Assembly: GCF_025961835.1 (NCBI RefSeq)
Contig: NZ_JAOQOK010000001.1
Coordinates: forward strand, 1,488,001 to 1,552,000
Direction of reading: 5' to 3'
From: Sphingobium sp. B2D3C
GTDB lineage: Bacteria > Pseudomonadota > Alphaproteobacteria > Sphingomonadales > Sphingomonadaceae
DNA: 64,000 nucleotides
The translations under genes and the position numbers were made by a program. The number at the start of each line of letters is the position of its first letter. Position 1 is the stretch's first letter. The notes under the pieces were generated by a model, which searched no databases, was not told the origin of the DNA, and worked only from the letters and a program-made list of their open reading frames with translations. Positions 29,661 to 45,429 of this stretch are shown in pieces.

Positions 29661-30692
29661 ATGAAAAACAGGGAAATTGGGGTGAAGAAGCGACATCCAA
29701 CTGCTGGACAGGATGCCTATGACCGGGTGTCGAAACAGCTCAATCTGGCGGTTCGCCTTCTCGGCTTCTGGATCGCTCTTGTCAGCCTGTTCTTCCTCTT
29801 TCAGGCGCTCGATTATCGCGGGTTGATCGCGCGACTGGCCGAATGGCAGTTTCTTCATTTCGATCGTTACTGGCCCACCCTGACCTTCGTCGCGGTGACC
29901 GCATTGTTCTCCGCGCCGCTGATCGCTGCGGTGTGGCTGCTGCGCACGCGGCAGCGCCGCACCGAATCCTTCGGCCCTGCCCGGCAGGACGATCTGCGCA
30001 TCGTGAAGGGCCGCCTCGCCCGCCTCCAGGGCTTTTTCGCCGGCGTTTGCGTCGGCAGCCTGCTTGCGGCGGTCATTGTGCTGATCCTGCGGCTGCAGTT
30101 GCCGTCCGATGAAGGCACCCCGCGCAGCATCGTCGTCGGGTCGCCCGATGCGATCGCGCCGGTGGAAGGCCGCGCCGTCATCACCGGCAGCATCGATCTG
30201 CGCGAGACGGCGCAGTTCAATGAGGATCTGCTGCTGGTCAAGCGCTCGCTCTATTTCGCGCCGGTTCGCTCCGGGCCGGACGACCGCTCGCCGCTGCGCT
30301 ACTTCGTCGAGGTGCGGCGCAACGATGTGCCGGAAGGCTATCATCCCATCACCTTCCCCAAGGATGAGGATTTGGTGCGCGTCTGGCGGTTCCGCCTCTC
30401 GCACCTCGTCTTCACGCCCTATCTCGACGGCGTTCTGCGGCGCGAGGCCCTGCCAGGCGAGATCGTCAACCTGTATCGCCATGCAGGCTATGACGTCGAG
30501 GATGATAACTTCGTACTGTTCAGTGGGCTCGACAAGCTGACCTGGCGCTACAACGTCCTTGCCGCCGAATTCGGAATTTCAGCCCTGATCTCCGGCCTTG
30601 CCGCCTTCATCTTCGGCCGCCGCCGCCGCCAGGTGAAGCAGCGGATGGAGGACGAAATCGAGGCCTCCCGCACGGCACAGGCGCCCGCCTGA
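29661..30692 (+). CDS. Hypothetical multi-spanning membrane protein
   Basis: 343-residue protein with no recognised family. Four hydrophobic helices are visible: near residues 32-52, 72-93, 125-145 and close to the C-terminus (LAAEFGISALISGLAAFIFG). A 150-residue soluble region between helices 3 and 4 (VVGSPDAIAPVEGRAVITGS ... FRLSHLVFTPYLDGV) is probably periplasmic. The C-terminus is basic then acidic. Start uncertain: ATG 29661 or 29622, neither with a clear ribosome site. It is inserted between rplA and rplJ, and I can assign no role. Confidence 0.65.
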   Translation: MKNREIGVKKRHPTAGQDAYDRVSKQLNLAVRLLGFWIALVSLFFLFQALDYRGLIARLAEWQFLHFDRYWPTLTFVAVTALFSAPLIAAVWLLRTRQRRTESFGPARQDDLRIVKGRLARLQGFFAGVCVGSLLAAVIVLILRLQLPSDEGTPRSIVVGSPDAIAPVEGRAVITGSIDLRETAQFNEDLLLVKRSLYFAPVRSGPDDRSPLRYFVEVRRNDVPEGYHPITFPKDEDLVRVWRFRLSHLVFTPYLDGVLRREALPGEIVNLYRHAGYDVEDDNFVLFSGLDKLTWRYNVLAAEFGISALISGLAAFIFGRRRRQVKQRMEDEIEASRTAQAPA

Positions 30693-30764
30693 CCGCCCTT
30701 TCTTAATGCCGCGCTAACTCAATCTCGAAACCGCTTCTTGGGTGAGTCGGGGTGATGATGCGGC

Positions 30765-31292
30765 ATGATCGGCATCCATCTCGAATTCGGTAGCATCATG
30801 GCGGCAATGGCATCCATTGCCGTCGCCCTGAGCAACCCGTTCACGGATCACCAGAACATCCAGAAGGAAGCCGCCGCAAACATCGCCGTGCCGGAGGCCG
30901 CAGTCCTGGACGCCTCGGCCATCCACCTGCCTGCCAATACCGTGCAGCGCCATGCCGACGGCCTCTTCTATGTCGAGGCGAAGGCCAACGGCCACTCGAT
31001 CCGCTTCGTGGTGGATACCGGCGCGACGGTCGTCGTGCTCAATCGCGCCGACGCGGCCAAGCTCGGCCTGACTTATGAGAGCCTGCCCGGTCGCGCGCAG
31101 ATGCGCACCGTCAACGGATCGTCCGCGATGCGCTGGGCGAAGATCGAGCGGATGGAAATGGCCGGCAAGCGCATCGAGCAGATCAGCGCCGCCGTGGTCG
31201 ATGGCGCCCTGCCGGTTTCGCTGATGGGCCAGAATGCGCTCCAGCAACTCGGCACCGTCACCCTGAGCGGCGACACCTTGACGATCCACTGA
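30765..31292 (+). CDS. Retropepsin-like aspartic protease (TIGR02281 type)
   Basis: 175-residue protein with one hydrophobic N-terminal segment and a single retropepsin-like domain whose active-site motif is FVVDTGATVVVLNRADAAKLG, followed by hydrophobic LPVSLMGQNALQQLG. Such bacterial clan AA proteases act as dimers; related proteins in alphaproteobacteria are periplasm-facing. Substrate unknown. ATG at 30765. It is convergent with the PEPxxWA protein, with a shared terminator between them. Confidence 0.83.
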   Translation: MIGIHLEFGSIMAAMASIAVALSNPFTDHQNIQKEAAANIAVPEAAVLDASAIHLPANTVQRHADGLFYVEAKANGHSIRFVVDTGATVVVLNRADAAKLGLTYESLPGRAQMRTVNGSSAMRWAKIERMEMAGKRIEQISAAVVDGALPVSLMGQNALQQLGTVTLSGDTLTIH

Positions 31293-31337
31293 ACCGGGCT
31301 TCCCAGCCAGACCGATCCCGCCGCGCAATCGGCAAAG

Positions 31338-31367
31338 AAAAGGCCAGTCCCCCCGGACTGGCCTTTT
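31338..31367. terminator. Bidirectional terminator
   Basis: AAAAGGCCAGTCC at 31338-31350 and its perfect complement GGACTGGCCTTTT at 31355-31367 around a 4-nt loop. The flanking A and T runs let it serve both the protease gene on + and the PEPxxWA gene on -. Confidence 0.9.
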
Positions 31368-31395
31368 CAGCGGGAAACGCGTGTAAAGCCGGCCA

Positions 31396-32067
31396 TCAGC
31401 TGGCGGCGAAGGTAACCTTCACCGGATTGCGGCGGCGCATCATCGTGCCGGCCAGACCGAAGCCCGCGATCATCAGCGCCCAGGTCGACGGCTCGGGAAC
31501 CGAACCGAACACCGGCGGCACAAAATCGGGCAAGGGAATGGGAATGCCAGGGATGAACCCGCCGCCACCGCCCGTACCACCTGTCGGCGGCGTGAAGGAG
31601 GCCATGGAGGGCTCCAGCGTCGGCTGCGTCACGATCAGCGGGCTGTTGAGGTTCGATACGAAATCGGCAGCTTCCGGCTCGGCGAAGAAGGCGGTCGGCG
31701 CAACCGGCGACTTGTTCGGCGTCGCGGTCGGCTTCTGCGCGAATGGGCTGCTGCCTTGGTTGCGCGAACGGCCAGGACCGCAATCGGCGCGATTGACCAA
31801 CTGGGTCAGGTCACCCTTGGAATTGACGAACTCAGGCGCGCAGCCATCGCGAAGATAGCCCATGATCGCGGAGCGCAGCGACGTCTCTTCCGGCGCGGGC
31901 ACGGCGACGAACGCCGAGGCGAACTCGGGGATGGTGAACATCCGGCGCTCATTGTGCGGCGCGGCTGCGATCAAGGCGCTGGCCACCACGGCCAGACCGA
32001 TCAAAGCCCGGTGCCGTTCAATTTCACGGCGCGCCCAACGGAGCGAGTCTGTCGATAAGCTTTCCAT
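31396..32067 (-). CDS. PEPxxWA-CTERM sorting-domain protein
   Basis: 223-residue exported protein. An N-terminal hydrophobic helix (LIGLAVVASALIAAA) serves as a signal. The middle is Pro/Gly/Ser-rich and low in structure, with two cysteines (DGCAPEF, ADCGPGR). The C-terminus is a sorting tail VPEPSTWALMIAGFGLAGT followed by RRR, the PEPxxWA variant recognised by a sphingomonad-type exosortase. Ten residues follow the basic cluster, which is unusual. No exosortase or polysaccharide gene lies in the window, so it is an isolated substrate. A 14-bp palindrome lies 31-44 bp before the ATG. Confidence 0.85.
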   Translation of the reverse strand: MESLSTDSLRWARREIERHRALIGLAVVASALIAAAPHNERRMFTIPEFASAFVAVPAPEETSLRSAIMGYLRDGCAPEFVNSKGDLTQLVNRADCGPGRSRNQGSSPFAQKPTATPNKSPVAPTAFFAEPEAADFVSNLNSPLIVTQPTLEPSMASFTPPTGGTGGGGGFIPGIPIPLPDFVPPVFGSVPEPSTWALMIAGFGLAGTMMRRRNPVKVTFAAS

Positions 32068-32097
32068 GAACCCGTGCTAAACCTGCGGCGGAAAGAA

Positions 32098-32111
32098 TTA
32101 AAGCGCTTTAA
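32098..32111. promoter_or_regulatory. 14-bp palindrome upstream of the PEPxxWA gene
   Basis: Perfect palindrome TTAAAGCGCTTTAA at 32098-32111, 31-44 bp before the start codon of the PEPxxWA-CTERM gene. Its position fits an operator near a promoter. No RpoN -24/-12 element was found here. Confidence 0.4.
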
Positions 32112-32535
32112 CCTTCTTTTCCCACGCCTTAACCACCTTTGCGCAGATGGCCTAAGGACGTTGCCAAAGGGTCACAAATTGAGTGCCCACCGCCCTCCCC
32201 GGCCCCTCGCCGTGGCCGGAATTGGAAACGGCTTGCTTTTCACGGCCGTCCCGCCTATCGGGCCTTCGCTCACCGGGCCCGTCCCGGTGCACCGTCCGAG
32301 ACAGCTGGTGATGGGATCTGCCCATCTTAATGCCCAGCCGAGACGGGGAAAAGTTCTTGCCGGACGGCGCTCCGCTTCGATGCGCAGCTCAATCCGGGTC
32401 TGTCCGCACTCTCGTGCCGGACCAGTCAACCCTTCCCCTCGGACTGCTTCGCCGCTTGCGGCCCCTCTCGGGTCGTGCGCGGCACATGTGTGAACGCGGC
32501 CGGGCCTTCCGGGCCTTGCCGCAGAGGAGAATGGC
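32112..32535 (+). promoter_or_regulatory. rplJ leader region with promoter (468-bp gap)
   Basis: The gap 32068-32535 has no gene. A candidate promoter is TTGCTT at 32233-32238, 17-bp spacer, TATCGG at 32256-32261, giving an mRNA leader of about 270 nt. The leader has many GC-rich hairpins, for example GTCCG...CGGAC around 32400-32420, as expected for the classical L10(L12)4 autoregulatory leader, though I did not map the binding site. Shine-Dalgarno GAGGAGA precedes rplJ; an out-of-frame ATG at 32531 lies just before the real one. Confidence 0.5.
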
Positions 32536-33051
32536 ATGGATCGCAATGAAAAGACCGAGGTCGTTTCCGCGCTTCACGAATCTCTGAAGGAAATGGGCGT
32601 GGTCGTCGTGACCCGCAATCTGGGCCTCAGCGTGGCCCAGTCGACCCAGCTCCGTCAGAAGATGCGGGATGCCGGTGCGACCTACAAGGTAACGAAGAAC
32701 CGCCTTGCCAAGATCGCCATCAAGGACACCGATTATGCCAGCATCGAAGAGATGCTGGTTGGACCGGTGGGCCTGGCGACGTCTTCCGATCCGGTTGCGG
32801 CTGCAAAGGTCGCGATCGATTTCGCCAAGACGAACGACAAGCTGGAGATCGTCGGCGGCGCCATGGGCACTACGCTCCTGGACGCCAATGGCATCAAGGC
32901 GCTGGCTTCGATGCCGTCGCTCGACCAGATGCGCGCAACGCTGATCGGCCTCATTCAGGCCCCGGCGACCAAGCTCGCAGTCGTCACCAAGGAACCGGCC
33001 GCGCAGCTCGCGCGCGTCTTCAACGCTTATGCCACCAAGGACGCTGCCTGA
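32536..33051 (+). CDS. rplJ: 50S ribosomal protein L10
   Basis: 171-residue L10, the scaffold of the L7/L12 stalk. MDRNEKTEVVSALHESLKEM opens the protein; VTKNRLAKIAIKDTDY is the rRNA-binding part and the last helix (KEPAAQLARVFNAYA) binds L7/L12 dimers. The correct ATG is 32536. It is followed by rplL in the same unit. Confidence 0.96.
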   Translation: MDRNEKTEVVSALHESLKEMGVVVVTRNLGLSVAQSTQLRQKMRDAGATYKVTKNRLAKIAIKDTDYASIEEMLVGPVGLATSSDPVAAAKVAIDFAKTNDKLEIVGGAMGTTLLDANGIKALASMPSLDQMRATLIGLIQAPATKLAVVTKEPAAQLARVFNAYATKDAA

Positions 33052-33134
33052 TCTTCAGGCTGCCTCCCCGGCAGACAGTTGCAATCAATTGACTTGGGCC
33101 AGACCCGGCCCCGCTAGAAAATGGAGTGAATTAC

Positions 33135-33515
33135 ATGGCTGATATCAACTCGCTCGTCGACCAGCTCTCCGCGCTGACCGTTCTCGAAGCTGCTGAGCTG
33201 TCGAAGGCTCTCGAAGAGAAGTGGGGCGTTTCCGCTGCTGCCGCAGTCGCAGTTGCTGCGCCCGCCGGTGGCGCCGGTGGCGATGCCCCCGCTGCTGAAG
33301 AGAAGACCGAGTTCGACGTGATCCTCGTCAACGACGGTGGCAAGAAGATCAACGTCATCAAGGAAGTCCGCGCCATCACCGGTCTCGGCCTGACGGAAGC
33401 CAAGGCGCTCGTCGAAGGCGCGCCGAAGGCTGTGAAGGAAGGCGTGAACAAGGCGGAGTCCGAAGAGCTGAAGAAGAAGCTCGAGGAAGCCGGCGCGACC
33501 GTCGAGATCAAGTAA
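33135..33515 (+). CDS. rplL: 50S ribosomal protein L7/L12
   Basis: 126-residue L7/L12. N-terminal dimerisation helices, an Ala/Gly/Pro-rich hinge ([18 protein letters not shown]) and a C-terminal domain [20 protein letters not shown] that contacts translation factors. The ATG at 33135 follows GGAGTGA; an in-frame GTG at 33126 is not used. It ends the rplJL unit, closed by a strong terminator, so rpoB has its own promoter. Confidence 0.97.
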   Translation: MADINSLVDQLSALTVLEAAELSKALEEKWGVSAAAAVAVAAPAGGAGGDAPAAEEKTEFDVILVNDGGKKINVIKEVRAITGLGLTEAKALVEGAPKAVKEGVNKAESEELKKKLEEAGATVEIK

Positions 33516-33556
33516 GCTTGATGGGAGGGGAGCGGCCCAGCCGTTCCCGCCCGACA

Positions 33557-33598
33557 AAAGAAGCGCGTCCGGAGCGATCCGGGCGCGCTTCTTTTTTT
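33557..33598. terminator. Intrinsic terminator after rplL (bidirectional)
   Basis: Long stem: AAAAGAAGCGCG plus CCGGA paired to TCCGG plus CGCGCTTCTTTT, around a GCGA tetraloop at 33574-33577, followed by seven T. The A-run on the left also suits the converging minus-strand gene. The core CCGGAGCGATCCGG is identical to that of the rpoC terminator. Confidence 0.93.
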
Positions 33599-33653
33599 CG
33601 TTTGAGGGATCGTCGCGTGGATCAGGTGTGATCGATGGGCGCTCGGAGGCCGA

Positions 33654-34445
33654 TCAACGGCGTGTGGCAGCCTCGGCCTTCATCGCCTCGATGGCTTCGC
33701 GCAGCGTCGGGTAGCGCGCCCGGTCGCCTTCCTCTCGGGCAGCGGAGCGCTCGGCCCGTCCATAGTCGGTCAGGGCCAATGGCCCCTGCCGCCCGCGCAT
33801 CCCGAGCCGCCAGAAGAGCAGACTGGCGAGCAGCACCAGGCCGGCGATGAAGCCGATCTGCTGCCACGGCGCGGAAAGATATTGCGCCAGACCGAGGCCC
33901 TCGGCCTTGCCCTGCGTGCGCTGCAAGGTGGGTCCGGCCGGCCCGGCGCCCATCGGCACTGCTGACAGCGCGATCGGCACGGGTGGCCCATCCGCGCTAT
34001 TCATGGAAGGCGCCGTGGCAGCGCCCTCATCGGCCAGCGCGACATCCTGCGCCAGAGCCACCGGCTTTGAACCAGAGTCCAGCAACTCCGGGCGCGCCTT
34101 GCGGACATCCTCATAGGAGCGCGCCAAGGGATCGCGGCTCTCCGGGCGATAGGCCGGCAATTCGCTCACCGGCCGCGCGAGGCGGTCGCGCGACTCCGGC
34201 CGCGCGGAGGGTTGGGCCAGACGGTCCCGGCTCTCGGGCCGCGCCTCATTGGCGATCAGCATCGGCGCCCGCACCTGATTATCCTGCCCGAAGGCAGGCG
34301 GGAGCAGCAGGCTGGTGAGCTTCTGGAGATCGAGAAGGCTGGAGCTTGCCCGGGCAAACGCAGTTTCCGCTTGCCCTGCCGCCGGACTCACGGCGAGAAG
34401 GCAGGCGATCGACGCCATCCCTGGAAAGACAACAGGCAATCTCAT
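33654..34445 (-). CDS. Exported protein with RPESRDRLA repeats and C-terminal anchor
   Basis: 263-residue protein of unknown family. A signal peptide (about residues 1-24) is followed by a disordered region with the nonapeptide RPESRDRLA at 69-77 and 82-90 and RPESRDPLA at 100-108; a decayed copy may start at 118. A Pro/Ala-rich linker leads to one transmembrane helix (about 195-213) and a short basic, charged C-terminal tail (REAIEAMKAEAA). So the repeats face the periplasm and the tail the cytoplasm. It lies between rplL and apt on the opposite strand. Function not assignable. Confidence 0.65.
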   Translation of the reverse strand: MRLPVVFPGMASIACLLAVSPAAGQAETAFARASSSLLDLQKLTSLLLPPAFGQDNQVRAPMLIANEARPESRDRLAQPSARPESRDRLARPVSELPAYRPESRDPLARSYEDVRKARPELLDSGSKPVALAQDVALADEGAATAPSMNSADGPPVPIALSAVPMGAGPAGPTLQRTQGKAEGLGLAQYLSAPWQQIGFIAGLVLLASLLFWRLGMRGRQGPLALTDYGRAERSAAREEGDRARYPTLREAIEAMKAEAATRR

Positions 34446-34597
34446 TATGACCCCACCGACCCATTTCGGGACAGACCGCGATCAGCATATCGTCGCGCCA
34501 ATGTAAAGCGTGAGGGACACAAGGCGCCCTGTGCCGCCCGATCCTTGCGCCGACACGTGCGGCCTGCGCCAGCCGATTATCGAAGGGACACATCATC

Positions 34598-35161
34598 ATG
34601 GCCGAGACATCTTCTCTGACCACGACGAACAATGACGATCTCAAAGCGCTGGTGCGGACCATCCCGGATTATCCGATTCCCGGCATCCAGTTTCGCGACG
34701 TTTCGACCCTGTTGCTGGATGGCGAGGGCTTTCGGGCGACGATCGACCGGATCGCGGCAATGGTCGATCCGGCCCAGGTCGACCTCATCGCCGGCATCGA
34801 GGCGCGCGGGTTCATCGTCGCGGCCGGGCTTTCCTACAAGCTCGGCAAGGGCAAGCTGATGCTGCGCAAGTCCGGCAAGCTGCCCGGCGCGACGGTCGGC
34901 ATCGATTATGCGCTCGAATATGGCACCGACCGGATCGAGATGCATCAGGGCGCCGTGCGGCCAGGGCAACGGGTGCTGCTGGTGGACGACCTGCTGGCGA
35001 CCGGCGGGACCGCGCTCGCCGGCGCTGCCCTGCTGCGGGGCGAAGGTGCCATTGTCGATCAGGCGGCGTTCGTCATCGACCTGCCCGAGCTGGGCGGCGC
35101 GGAACGCCTCAGGGACGTGGGCATCACGCCCCTCTCCCTCATCACCTTTGAAGGGCATTGA
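34598..35161 (+). CDS. apt: Adenine phosphoribosyltransferase
   Basis: 187-residue type I phosphoribosyltransferase converting adenine and PRPP to AMP. The PRPP motif is VLLVDDLLATGGT near residues 128-140; IPDYPIPGIQFRDVSTLL and GIEARGFIVAAGLSYKLGKG are family signatures. AAGGGAC precedes the ATG. The nucleosidase gene follows 5 nt after its stop, so adenine released there can be reused by this enzyme. Confidence 0.95.
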   Translation: MAETSSLTTTNNDDLKALVRTIPDYPIPGIQFRDVSTLLLDGEGFRATIDRIAAMVDPAQVDLIAGIEARGFIVAAGLSYKLGKGKLMLRKSGKLPGATVGIDYALEYGTDRIEMHQGAVRPGQRVLLVDDLLATGGTALAGAALLRGEGAIVDQAAFVIDLPELGGAERLRDVGITPLSLITFEGH

Positions 35162-35166
35162 GACGC

Positions 35167-35829
35167 ATGCGCATCCTGATGCTCGCCGCCCTGCCCGAAG
35201 AGGCCGATGCCTTCCTGCCGGATGCGGGGGACAGGCTGGACGGCGACTGGCCGCTGGTGCGCCGCGTCGACACCGGGCGCCATCTGGTGCACATCGCGAC
35301 GACCGGGATCGGCAAGGTCAACATCGCCGCGGCCGCCGCGCGGCTGCATGCGATTCACGCAGCGGATATGCTGATGATCTTCGGGACGGCCGGCAAGCTG
35401 AGCGCCCTCGCCGGCGATTGCTTCTGGCTCGCCCGCGCCGTCCAGCATGATTATGGCGCGCGTCGCCCGGATGCCTTCGTGCACTATCCCGCTGGCGCCT
35501 GGCCGATGGGGCCGGCAAATGTCACGCCTTATGCGGCCATGCCCGATCCCGGCAGCGCCCTGCCCCATGCTTGCATCGCCAGCGGTGACGCGTTCATCGA
35601 GGATGGCGCCTATGCGGCCCACCTCGTTGCTGCGCTGGATGCCGACATCGTCGACATGGAAACCGGCGCGCTCGCCCAATATGCCGCCCAGTGCGGCCTC
35701 CCCTGGGGCGGCATCAAGGCGGCGACGGACGATGCCAATCCCGACAGTGCCGGGGATTTCCACGCCAACCTCCGCGCCGCCTCCCGCCGGGCCGCGCTTG
35801 CCATGGAACGGGTGCTCGACCTGCTTTGA
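35167..35829 (+). CDS. 5'-methylthioadenosine/S-adenosylhomocysteine nucleosidase-like protein
   Basis: 220-residue phosphorylase/nucleosidase-fold protein: MRILMLAALPEEADAFLP, ATTGIGKVNIAAAAARL, VDMETGALAQYAAQCGLP and IKAATDDAN (catalytic Asp region). It most resembles MTA/SAH nucleosidases, which release adenine. The ATG at 35167 lies 5 nt past apt; GAAGGG of the apt end can serve as its ribosome site. A TTG at 35158 is an unlikely start. Operon with apt supports an adenine salvage role. Confidence 0.8.
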   Translation: MRILMLAALPEEADAFLPDAGDRLDGDWPLVRRVDTGRHLVHIATTGIGKVNIAAAAARLHAIHAADMLMIFGTAGKLSALAGDCFWLARAVQHDYGARRPDAFVHYPAGAWPMGPANVTPYAAMPDPGSALPHACIASGDAFIEDGAYAAHLVAALDADIVDMETGALAQYAAQCGLPWGGIKAATDDANPDSAGDFHANLRAASRRAALAMERVLDLL

Positions 35830-35885
35830 CCTCGCCGGACAACACGCTAGATTGCACCCACTGCATCGCCCCAACACAGAGAGAC

Positions 35886-36440
35886 ATGATGGCTCATTTT
35901 GCTGCTTCCCCCCTCCTCCTCGCCGCCACCGGCCTCTGCCTGGCCTTGCAGGGCTGCGGCGCCAAGGCCCCGGCGGGGCCGATGCCCACGCCCGAACCTT
36001 TCGCCGAGGCGATCCTGTATGATGGCCAGGGCAACCGCACCGGTGTCGCGACGCTGGTGCCGGAAGACGGCCATATGCGCGGCAGCGTCGAGGTGACGCG
36101 CGGGCTGACGCCGGGCGCGCACGGGATGCACATTCACGCCATCGGCAAATGCACCCTGCCCGATTTCGTATCGGCCGGCGGCCACCTCAACCCCGAAAGC
36201 AAGCAGCACGGCACCGAGAACCCGCAAGGCCCCCATGCCGGGGACCTGCCCATGGTGACCGCTGACGCGCGCGGCGCTGCCAAGGTAACGTTCATGGCGC
36301 ACACCAACATGGCGACCCTGCTGGACGACGATGGCGCGGCGCTGGTGATCCACGCAGACGCCGACGACATGCGCACCGACCCCACGGGCAATAGTGGCGG
36401 CCGGGTGATGTGCGGCGTGTTCTACCGCAAGGAATCCTGA
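35886..36440 (+). CDS. sodC: Cu/Zn superoxide dismutase (lipoprotein form)
   Basis: 184-residue periplasmic superoxide dismutase. A signal ending in LQGCGAK predicts a lipid-modified Cys. Metal ligands are visible: HGMHIHAIG (Cu His pair), GGHLNP (bridging His), KQHG, GPHAGDLP (Zn His and Asp) and VIHADADD (Cu His). The disulfide cysteines are in GKCTLPDF and VMCGVF. Two ATG codons in a row (35886, 35889). Last gene before the rpoB leader. Confidence 0.94.
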   Translation: MMAHFAASPLLLAATGLCLALQGCGAKAPAGPMPTPEPFAEAILYDGQGNRTGVATLVPEDGHMRGSVEVTRGLTPGAHGMHIHAIGKCTLPDFVSAGGHLNPESKQHGTENPQGPHAGDLPMVTADARGAAKVTFMAHTNMATLLDDDGAALVIHADADDMRTDPTGNSGGRVMCGVFYRKES

Positions 36441-36478
36441 TCGCAGATCCGGGTCCGTCTCCGATCAGCGCCGCAAAG

Positions 36479-36513
36479 GCATTGCAGCGGGCCGCAAGCC
36501 CCTTGCAATGCCG
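36479..36513. repeat. Inverted repeat after sodC, overlapping the rpoB promoter
   Basis: GGCATTGCA at 36479-36487 and TGCAATGCC at 36505-36513, perfect 9-bp arms with a 17-nt loop, no T-run. The right arm contains most of the candidate -35 hexamer of rpoB. Confidence 0.5.
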
Positions 36514-36804
36514 CGCGATGGCCTTATATCGCTGGTCATTCAGATTGGTCGGGCATCTGCCCGCCAGTCGCCTTCCGCTACCCGGGCAAGCATGACGCGT
36601 TGCGCACGACATGCATCACATATGGGGTGACGGCGAGGTTCATATGACGCTCAAGTGCGGATCGGACAGCCCCGGCCCGCACTTTTTTGCGTGCTCGCAG
36701 CCCTCGAATCGAGGTGCGCAGCCGCAGCAAGAGGCTGAATTTTCGCTGCAATGCGAAAAATATTATCGGGACCACAACACGCAGGAAGGTCAGGTATCTC
36801 TGGC
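36504..36804 (+). promoter_or_regulatory. rpoB promoter and leader (364-bp gap)
   Basis: The gap 36441-36804 has no convincing gene. TTGCAA at 36504-36509, 16-bp spacer, TATATC at 36526-36531 is a good promoter match, giving a leader of about 265 nt. A hairpin TTTTCGC (36740-36746) / GCGAAAA (36753-36759) sits 45 nt before the rpoB ATG. An ATG at 36644 with GAGG upstream begins a frame that runs into rpoB out of phase; I regard it as doubtful. Confidence 0.5.
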
Positions 36805-40977
<4,173 letters not shown>

Positions 40978-41057
40978 TGGGAAAAGGGGCGCTGCTCGCG
41001 CGGCGCCCCTCCCCTTCGCCCCTTTACGAACTTCAGCCCTCTGCAGGGAATTGAGAC

Positions 41058-45314
<4,257 letters not shown>

Positions 45315-45344
45315 GCATCAGGTCCTTTCGGGACAGAATAGAGA

Positions 45345-45374
45345 GGCCCGCCGGAGCGATCCGGCGGGCCTTTT
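45345..45374 (+). terminator. Intrinsic terminator after rpoC
   Basis: GGCCCGCCGGA at 45345-45355 pairs perfectly with TCCGGCGGGCC at 45360-45370 around a GCGA tetraloop, then TTTTGCTT. It shares the 14-bp core CCGGAGCGATCCGG with the rplL terminator. Confidence 0.95.
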
Positions 45375-45429
45375 GCTTGGATGTCCGACGCGATATCCTG
45401 TGGCATCGACTCCCCTGGCCGCAGGACAC

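Noticed and set aside
32112..32200. RpoN (-24/-12) promoter for the PEPxxWA gene
   Set aside because: A TGGCA is present on the minus strand but no TTGC at the required distance.
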